A stretch of DNA of 10,713 bases from an uncultured Bacteroidales bacterium. GTDB taxonomy: Bacteria; Bacteroidota; Bacteroidia; Bacteroidales; UBA932. Positions within the stretch are counted from its first letter, which is position 1. Every line of letters begins with the position of its first letter. The notes below the pieces were generated by a model. It was not told where the DNA came from. It was given only the letters and a program-made list of their open reading frames with translations, and did not search any database. Shown piece after piece: positions 6,009-10,713 of this stretch. Where the stretch lies: contig CAMNQO010000043.1 of the NCBI GenBank assembly GCA_946549475.1, forward strand, positions 1-10,713, in the 5' to 3' direction. The translations under genes were made by a program, and so were the position numbers.

Positions 6009-6848
6009 TTATTTCTTCAGAATATTGATCGTCTCTTTGATCTGAGCGGCATCCTTGGCATTCGGAGAAAGACTGAGATACTGCTGGAAGCACTCGACGG
6101 CCACTTTCTTGTTGTCGAGTTTGACGCAGGAGTTGCCGGCAATCTTGTAGGCGGTCGGGTTGGCTTCGTAATCGACGGAGGTCATGGCATTGTCATAAGC
6201 GGCATTGAAGTTTCCGGCCTTGTAAGCGGCGTTGGCCTTCTTCTGATAGAGTTTGGACAACTGCTTGGCGGCAGCCTTCTCCTCGCCGAGCCCCATCGCA
6301 ATCTTGAAAGCATCTTCCGCCGCATCGACATTGCCGGCCATATTCTGGGCCTGACCGAGGTTGAGCGCGGCTTTTCCGTTCTGGGGGTCCAGTTCGAGGG
6401 CTTTCTGATAGGCATCGGCGGCACCGAGCGCATCCTTGTCGCGGAGCAGCTGGTTGCCTTTGGCCACATAGACCGTGGGAATCAAATCGTTCACTTCGGC
6501 CACGACTTCTGCATCTTCGTACTTGGTCGCCTCTTCCAAAGAGAGTTTGAGCTGGTCGTATGCTTTGTCATATTCTTTGTCCTTCAGCATATCCTTTGCG
6601 ATGGACAAGGTGAAGTTTACGATGTTGGTCTTGCAATTCTCGATGAGGGCATTGCGCTGTCCTTCGGGATCTTCCGCACAGGCTTCGGCCTGTTTGAGCG
6701 CATCTTTGAATCCTTTGACGGCAGCAGCTTTGTCCGCCTGAATCAGACCGGCCGCATTGTTGTACGCCTCGGTCGCCTTTCCCAGATCCTGGGCTGAAAC
6801 CGCCAGCGAGACCAGCGCAGCGGCTGCAATAAGAAACATTTTCTTCAT
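6009..6848 (-). CDS. Exported TPR-repeat protein
   Basis: 279 residues. MKKMFLIAAAALVSLAVSAQ is a classical signal peptide with cleavage after VSA (19/20), so the mature protein is periplasmic or surface-exposed. The rest is almost entirely helical. Clear tetratricopeptide units lie at about 125-157 (GNQLLRDKDALGAADAYQKA then LELDP), 158-190 (ALNLGQAQNMAGNVDAAEDA), 200-232 and 234-266 (SCVKLDNKKVAVECFQQYLS). The N-terminal third (20-120) looks like degenerate repeats rich in Ala, Glu and Lys. TPRs hold protein partners; the partner is unknown. It is the first gene of a probable operon with the U32 gene, and divergent from the M16-like gene, sharing a 115-base promoter region. Confidence 0.85.
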   Translation of the reverse strand: MKKMFLIAAAALVSLAVSAQDLGKATEAYNNAAGLIQADKAAAVKGFKDALKQAEACAEDPEGQRNALIENCKTNIVNFTLSIAKDMLKDKEYDKAYDQLKLSLEEATKYEDAEVVAEVNDLIPTVYVAKGNQLLRDKDALGAADAYQKALELDPQNGKAALNLGQAQNMAGNVDAAEDAFKIAMGLGEEKAAAKQLSKLYQKKANAAYKAGNFNAAYDNAMTSVDYEANPTAYKIAGNSCVKLDNKKVAVECFQQYLSLSPNAKDAAQIKETINILKK

Positions 6849-6913
6849 AACAATTGTACTTTTATTATGGTTGTTTTTACATTTTCAAGAGGGAGCCTCG
6901 GTCCTTCAACCTG

Positions 6914-6948
6914 CGAAGATAGTAATTTTTATTGTAACTTTGCAAAAA
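6914..6948 (-). promoter_or_regulatory. Candidate promoter of the TPR-U32 operon
   Basis: On the minus strand TTTTTG (6948-6943) is followed after 21 bases by TATCTTCG (6921-6914), one base off TAnnTTTG. Transcription would start near 6908, about 60 bases before the TPR gene. Confidence 0.42.
6935..6942 (+). promoter_or_regulatory. Candidate -7 box of the M16-like gene
   Basis: TAACTTTG matches TAnnTTTG exactly; no convincing -33 box lies at the expected distance. Transcription would start near 6948, about 16 bases before the ATG at 6964. It directly abuts the -33 box of the divergent promoter. Confidence 0.45.
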
Positions 6949-6963
6949 TTAAACCACGATACG

Positions 6964-9333
6964 ATGACAAAGGCGACGATATATGGATGGATGCTGGGCT
7001 TGCTATGGGGATGGATGTCCCTGAATCTGTGCGCCCAACCCCCGGCCCTGCCCGAACTGAAGGCGGACGGTGCGATTGTCAGGGGGAAACTGGAGAACGG
7101 CGTGCGGTACGCCCTGTGGCCGGATGCGACCTTCAAGGGGTGCTTCACCATCAGCCTGATGCGCAAAGACAGCCTCTGTTTCCAGGAAAAATTCAATGCG
7201 GCACGGAAAAGCATTGCCATCGATTCGGTCCTCTATCGGGCGTTTACGGATACGCGGGAGGCCATTGTCCGGCAGCCGGAACAGTCCGGAAGCGACAATA
7301 CCGTGATTCTGGTCGTCGGAGATTTCAAAAAAGACGACATACTCGCCCGCCTGCAACACCTTTCCGTCGTGCTTCCCAGCCATCAATCCTCCTGGAAAAG
7401 GGCGGACAGGGAGGCATGGGAGGACAAAGCCCCCGCGCTGACCGTACGGAAAACGGATGCCGGACATGCACTGATCTCCTATGCGCTCTACAGCCGGGCG
7501 ATAGATGAAAAGTGGGGAGCGACCATCATTCCGACCGTCGCCGAACGCTCATGGCTGCTGCTGGAACGGATTGCAAAAAGGCGGCTGGAATTGGCGCTGG
7601 AGAGCGGAAACATTGCCTACGGCGGCATCCGCTCCCGTTACAAGGCGGCCCGGGGGATGGAAAGCCACGATGTGTTTTCCCTTGAAGTCGCCGTGGAGGA
7701 GGAGCAAGCTGCTTTGGCGGCCGCTCACCTGTGCCGGGTATTGGAAGACCTGCGCAGCGGGCAGGTTCAGGAAAACGAAGTCGAAGCCGCCGCAAAACAG
7801 TATCTTTTCGCCCGTTTCGACCGGCAGTTGCAGCCGCTCTCCCTCCAGGCCCGGACCCTGCGTCTGTTTTATTCTTATCTGTACCCTTGCGACCTGGCTT
7901 CCGAACAAGAGAAGACCCGCTTCTTTACCGCCAAGAAGTACAACGCCACAGACGACAAAAAGCGTTTTGACCGCTTTGCCTCCCGGATGATACGGGTCCC
8001 CGCCGAGGGAATGGCGCTTGACGGAGGAAAAGCGTTTGCCATCGGCAGTGTCGCTTCTGCGGGAGGTCCGGCACTCAACTTCCAGGACACTTCGGCCTTT
8101 GCCGGAGCCATCCGCCCCTGCAAGGTCTTGCGCAGCGTCGCGGAAGGGACGACGGGCGGGTCGATGATTTTCTTTGAAAACGGCACGCGCGTCATTTACA
8201 AGAAGAAAGCATGCGAGGGGCGGTTTTATTTTTCCTATATCTTTGACGGCGGGACATCGCGTTTGACGGATCCGGGCGGGGTGGCCTGGACGGAAGATAT
8301 CTTTTATGCCGGCCGGATCAATGGTTATTCTGTCAAAGACTTCATTTCCCTGCTGGCCGCAGGTGGAATCGACCTGCAATTTTCCGCTTCCTATTCCGCC
8401 ATCACGCTCAGCGGAAGTTGCCCCGAAAAGAACTTGAGTTCGTTGCTGAAGGCGTTGATTGCGCTGACGGGCCATTTCCGGGTACCGGAAGAAAATTTGG
8501 ACTACCGGGTGCGTTGTGCGGGCATACCTTTCTATCAAGATGAAAATGAACGGGCCAGCCGGGAGGTTTCCGGATTGCTGCACCCCGAATTTGCCTGGAA
8601 TCCGGACAAAGGAGCGGCGGGAGCGACGGCGGACAATCTGCGTGAAGTCAGCGGACTGCTCCGCGAATCTTTCCGCAGCAGCCAGAATGCCACCCTGTTT
8701 TTACAAGGAAATCTGGCGGAGCGCCGTCTGATCCGCAAGTTGCGCCGGTTTATGGACCAGTTCCCCACGGACGGACGGAGCCTGCGCCGCAACTATGCGA
8801 CGATGCTGACCGTATCAGGGACCACGCGCGTGGGCGACATCGGCGATGACAAAGCCATGCTCATCACCAGTTCCTTCAACTACGGGACAGGCCTGGATCA
8901 GCAGTTGACGAAAGAAATCGCCCTGACGCTCGTGCAAGACCGTCTCCGGGACCATCTGGCCGGCATCGGCGTCCGTTGCCGCATCAGCGATCAAGTCATC
9001 TTCCAACCGGTGGAGAATGTCGAACTCTCCATCCGCCTGTCCGGCTCCCCCATGCAGGCCCTGCGCATGGTCAACGAGTGTCTGCGCGACATGGGGGACG
9101 GAAATGTGTCAGAGGCGGCTTTCCGGCGGGCCGCAGCCGAACTTTACGCCCGCATCCAGGCGCAGGAAGGCTCTCCTTTCTATTGGAGAGACCTCATCTT
9201 CAACCGCCTGGTCTATGGCAAGGATTACCGCAACCAGTTGAAACCCCGTCTGGACAAACTCAGCCGGGAGGATGTCAGCCGCTTCTGCGGGCAATGGCTG
9301 ACGGCCGGGCGGGTGGAATATGTACTGGAATGA
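6964..9333 (+). CDS. Exported M16-like (pitrilysin-fold) protein lacking the zinc motif
   Basis: 789 residues with a signal peptide (1 to about 24, ending SLNLCAQ). IVRGKLENGVRYALWPD (38-54) matches the first strand of Bacteroidota zinc proteases of family M16, and VILVVGDFKKDDI (114-126) matches the end of the first M16 domain. Between them the family normally has well over 100 residues holding the HxxEH zinc site and downstream glutamate; here there are about 60, and no HxxEH occurs anywhere. A second M16-like half begins near residue 400 (MIFFENGTRVIYKKK) and runs to the end, with a typical closing segment (NRLVYGKDYR...LSREDVSRF). It is therefore probably a non-catalytic partner or a decayed enzyme. 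The start at 6964 gives the signal peptide; the longer frame from 6757 overlaps the divergent gene. The DUF3109 gene follows after 21 bases. Confidence 0.82.
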   Translation: MTKATIYGWMLGLLWGWMSLNLCAQPPALPELKADGAIVRGKLENGVRYALWPDATFKGCFTISLMRKDSLCFQEKFNAARKSIAIDSVLYRAFTDTREAIVRQPEQSGSDNTVILVVGDFKKDDILARLQHLSVVLPSHQSSWKRADREAWEDKAPALTVRKTDAGHALISYALYSRAIDEKWGATIIPTVAERSWLLLERIAKRRLELALESGNIAYGGIRSRYKAARGMESHDVFSLEVAVEEEQAALAAAHLCRVLEDLRSGQVQENEVEAAAKQYLFARFDRQLQPLSLQARTLRLFYSYLYPCDLASEQEKTRFFTAKKYNATDDKKRFDRFASRMIRVPAEGMALDGGKAFAIGSVASAGGPALNFQDTSAFAGAIRPCKVLRSVAEGTTGGSMIFFENGTRVIYKKKACEGRFYFSYIFDGGTSRLTDPGGVAWTEDIFYAGRINGYSVKDFISLLAAGGIDLQFSASYSAITLSGSCPEKNLSSLLKALIALTGHFRVPEENLDYRVRCAGIPFYQDENERASREVSGLLHPEFAWNPDKGAAGATADNLREVSGLLRESFRSSQNATLFLQGNLAERRLIRKLRRFMDQFPTDGRSLRRNYATMLTVSGTTRVGDIGDDKAMLITSSFNYGTGLDQQLTKEIALTLVQDRLRDHLAGIGVRCRISDQVIFQPVENVELSIRLSGSPMQALRMVNECLRDMGDGNVSEAAFRRAAAELYARIQAQEGSPFYWRDLIFNRLVYGKDYRNQLKPRLDKLSREDVSRFCGQWLTAGRVEYVLE

Positions 9334-9354
9334 CATCACGACACTTTCGCAACC

Positions 9355-9942
9355 ATGTCTCAGCCCCCCTCATTCATCCGGATTGACGACATCCTTGTCA
9401 GCGACGAAGTCCTGACGGAGTATTTCTCCTGCGACTACGCCCGTTGTCAGGGAGCCTGCTGCATCATCGGGGACAGCGGGGCACCCCTGGAAGAAAGCGA
9501 GACGGAGGCCCTGGAGCGCAATTACGCGCATTATTCGTCCTTGATGGGTGAGGGCGGACGGGAAGCCGTTTCCCGAAAAGGGTTTTTCGAGGTGGACCGC
9601 GACGGAGACCTGGTCACGCCGCTGGTCGAAGGGTCGGAAGAGTGCGCCTTCTGCCATTTCGACGCGGCCGGCAACTGTCTGTGCGCCATCGAGTGCCAGT
9701 GGTTGAAAGGACGGGGGAATTTCCGCAAGCCCATTTCTTGCCAACTCTATCCCATCCGCCTGACCCGCCTGAGCAGCGGCCTGACGGGCGTCAATCTCCA
9801 CCGCTGGGACATCTGCAAAGACGCCTTTGCCAAAGGTGCCGCCGAGGGGATTCGCGTGTATCAGTTCCTCCGCGAGCCCCTCATCCGCTATTTCGGCGAA
9901 GATTTTTACGAAGCGCTCTGCCAGGCGGCCAAACTGTTTTGA
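9355..9942 (+). CDS. DUF3109-family cysteine-rich protein
   Basis: 195 residues, cytoplasmic (no signal peptide). It has the DUF3109 pattern common in Bacteroidota: FSCDYARCQGACCIIGDSGA (24-43), TPLVEG (88-93), CAFCHF (97-102), CLCAIEC (108-114), KPISCQLYPIR (125-135), VNLHRWDIC (146-154) and FLREPLIRYFGEDFYEAL near the end. Twelve cysteines, including 26, 31, 35, 36, 97, 100, 108, 110, 114, 129 and 154, resemble the CxxxCC/KPxxC layout of metal- or Fe-S-binding YkgJ-like proteins, so metal binding is likely but the function is unknown. The length is normal for the family. It lies 21 bases after the M16-like gene on the same strand and is probably cotranscribed. Confidence 0.9.
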   Translation: MSQPPSFIRIDDILVSDEVLTEYFSCDYARCQGACCIIGDSGAPLEESETEALERNYAHYSSLMGEGGREAVSRKGFFEVDRDGDLVTPLVEGSEECAFCHFDAAGNCLCAIECQWLKGRGNFRKPISCQLYPIRLTRLSSGLTGVNLHRWDICKDAFAKGAAEGIRVYQFLREPLIRYFGEDFYEALCQAAKLF

Positions 9943-9993
9943 CGCTTCCGCCGGAAACGCATGGTCATCACCGGGACAAGTCTCGACAAAAAG

Positions 9994-10025
9994 TTTCCGA
10001 AAAACAGCATTTTTACTTATCTTTG
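9994..10025 (+). promoter_or_regulatory. Promoter of the intron-containing tRNA-Leu gene
   Basis: TTTC (9994-9997) is followed after 20 bases by TATCTTTG (10018-10025), an exact TAnnTTTG box. Transcription would begin near 10031, about eight bases before the mature 5' end of the tRNA. The position argues that the tRNA is a live transcription unit and not a stray fragment. Confidence 0.65.
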
Positions 10026-10038
10026 CACTCTCCCTCCC

Positions 10039-10072
10039 GCCTTGGTGGTGGAATGGTAGACACGAGGGACTT
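10039..10072 (+). tRNA. tRNA-Leu(UAA), 5' exon only (split by an intron)
   Basis: The 34 bases read as the 5' half of a class II tRNA-Leu. The acceptor strand is GCCTTGG (10039-10045), then T8 and G9, a D arm GTGG...CAC with loop AATGGTAGA (10048-10063), base 26 G, anticodon 5' strand AGGGA (10065-10069), then C32, T33 and T34. The wording GGTGGAAT.GGTAGACAC is the bacterial tRNA-Leu signature; one D-loop base is missing relative to E. coli, which is allowed. After T34 the match stops abruptly and a group I intron begins, so the anticodon should be UAA split as U^AA. The 3' exon should begin AAAATCCCT and end with a strand pairing to GCCTTGG; it lies beyond the window. Confidence 0.88.
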
Positions 10073-10133
10073 ATGCGAGCTCTTTGAAAATTATTTGTAA
10101 AACGCAAGATTAAGGCTTATCCTTGTCTCTGCC

Positions 10134-10713
10134 ATGAAAAAAAATTATTCCATAGAGGATTTTAAGAAGGCTGTAGCTGAGAATGTATCCATTGCCGGTG
10201 TTCTTCGACAGTTGGGACTAAGACCTATCGGTGGAAATTATCGAACAGTGAAGCATTTGATTGATGTACACAATTTGGATACATCTCATTTTACGGGACA
10301 GGGTTGGAATGTTGGCTTGAAGTTCAAACCAAAAGAACTCTTGAACGATGATTCAATTTTTATAAAAAATTCCGACTACCGCTGTTCTTGGCGGCTCCGC
10401 GAACGATATAAAAAGTTGACTGGGATTTCATACTGCGAGGAATGTCATCTTGATATTTGGCAAGGACACCCCATCCCGCTTGAAATCCATCATATTAATG
10501 GAGACAATACAGACAATCGTTTGGAGAATCTTCAATTACTTTGTCCCAATTGTCATGCGCTCACAAATAATTATCGCGGAAGAGCACAGTTGAGTGCTCT
10601 CTCTGAAAAGAGAGATGTAGAATGCCGTAAATTCAAGGAAACCTTAACAGGTCGCGCTGAAGGCAATCTTGAGCCAAGCCTCCCGACGGAGGAAGGTGCA
10701 GAGACTAGACACG
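10134..10713 (+). CDS. Intron-encoded HNH homing endonuclease (3' end outside the window)
   Basis: 193 codons are visible without a stop; the frame runs off the right edge. The N-terminal domain (5-60: SIAGVLRQLGLRPIGGNYR then HLIDVHNLDTSHFTGQGWN) is the helical DNA-binding region common in phage and intron HNH nucleases. The HNH zinc-finger nuclease domain spans about 80-147: CEEC (101-104), then IHHINGDNTDNRLENLQLLC (118-137) and CPNCH (137-141). His119, His120, Asn128/Asn132 and His141 are the candidate ββα-metal residues, and the four Cys of the two CxxC pairs should bind zinc. Its likely job is to cut intronless tRNA-Leu genes and promote intron spread. It is AT-richer than the host genes and has no ribosome binding site. 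Homologues usually stop near residue 150; residues from about 163 on are encoded by the ribozyme core, so the tail may be passive. Confidence 0.88.
   Translation, partial: MKKNYSIEDFKKAVAENVSIAGVLRQLGLRPIGGNYRTVKHLIDVHNLDTSHFTGQGWNVGLKFKPKELLNDDSIFIKNSDYRCSWRLRERYKKLTGISYCEECHLDIWQGHPIPLEIHHINGDNTDNRLENLQLLCPNCHALTNNYRGRAQLSALSEKRDVECRKFKETLTGRAEGNLEPSLPTEEGAETRH
10679..10692 (+). other. P6a hairpin of the group I intron
   Basis: Perfect five-base-pair stem CCTCC/GGAGG with loop CGAC. It corresponds to the variable P6a hairpin between GAGCCAAG and GGAAGGTGC in tRNA-Leu introns. The same bases also code for residues SLPTEE of the HNH reading frame. Confidence 0.75.

Larger units (their letters stand above)
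10073..10713 (+). ncRNA. Group I intron of the tRNA-Leu(UAA) type (3' end outside the window)
   Basis: Self-splicing ribozyme inserted after U34 of the anticodon. P1: exon bases 10065-10072 pair with 10077-10084, ending in the U-G pair (10072/10077) that marks group I 5' splice sites, with one A-C mismatch. Core: P3 5' strand TGCCGT (10623-10628); P4 TTCAAG (10632-10637) with CTTGAG (10668-10673); P5 CCTT (10642-10645) with AAGG (10660-10663), extended by CAG/CTG; P6a CCTCC/GGAGG (10679-10683/10688-10692) around CGAC; P7 5' strand within GGTGCAGAGACTAGAC (10695-10710). GGAAACC, GAGCCAAGCC and GGAAGGTGCAGAGACT are nearly word for word those of the Anabaena tRNA-Leu intron as I remember it, so subgroup IC3 is likely. 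The P3 3' strand begins at the last three bases (ACG). An HNH gene is inserted between P1/P2 and P3. Confidence 0.92.

Noticed and set aside
5082..6797. Long plus-strand open frame of 571 codons
   Set aside because: It lies antisense to the U32 and TPR genes, both with clear family signatures, crosses their junction, and shows no recognisable domain. Long antisense frames are common in GC-rich DNA.
7549..8583. Minus-strand open frame of 344 codons
   Set aside because: Entirely antisense to the M16-like gene, with no family signature, signal peptide or promoter.
9946..9956. Hairpin TTCC-GCC-GGAA after the DUF3109 gene
   Set aside because: Stem too short and not followed by a T-run, so not supported as a terminator.
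10039..10072. tRNA fragment as the attachment site of an integrated element
   Set aside because: Integration at tRNA genes usually restores the tRNA and uses the 3' half or anticodon-to-3' region; here the 5' half is followed by a P1 pairing and a readable group I core, which explains the break better. No integrase is visible.

Overview
The window looks like the chromosome of a GC-rich member of the Bacteroidota, most likely Bacteroidales. Three things point there: promoters with the Bacteroidota-type -7 box TAnnTTTG sit in front of most genes, a DUF3109-type cysteine-rich protein and a typical Bacteroidota lipoprotein are present, and ribosome binding sites are mostly absent. I cannot name a genus.

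Left part (1-1718). The 5' end of the glycyl-tRNA synthetase gene (minus) runs off the left edge. After a 325-base stretch holding only its promoter comes folK (folate synthesis, minus). folK is divergent from dut (dUTPase, plus), which ends in a strong intrinsic terminator.

Middle (1719-4065). A gene for a 507-residue secreted lipoprotein of unknown function carries two kinds of in-frame tandem repeat. An AT-richer higB-higA toxin-antitoxin pair follows, with its own promoter and a probable autoregulatory operator; its last codon overlaps the convergent gene that follows.

Right-centre (4062-9942). A minus-strand pair encodes a periplasmic TPR protein and a U32-family protein related to the RNA hydroxylation factors RlhA/TrhP. 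A divergent plus-strand pair encodes an exported M16-like protein that lacks the zinc-binding HxxEH region, and a DUF3109 protein.

Right end (9994-10713), the most interesting part. A well-formed promoter is followed by the 5' half of a tRNA-Leu gene that stops exactly after U34 of a UAA anticodon. What follows is a group I intron of the tRNA-Leu(UAA) type known from cyanobacteria: a 5' splice-site helix P1 can be drawn, and the core elements P3 (5' strand), P4, P5, P6/P6a and the P7 5' strand are readable at 10623-10713. An HNH homing endonuclease gene sits inside the intron, and its reading frame continues without a stop through the ribozyme core to the window edge. The 3' end of the intron and the 3' tRNA exon lie beyond the window.
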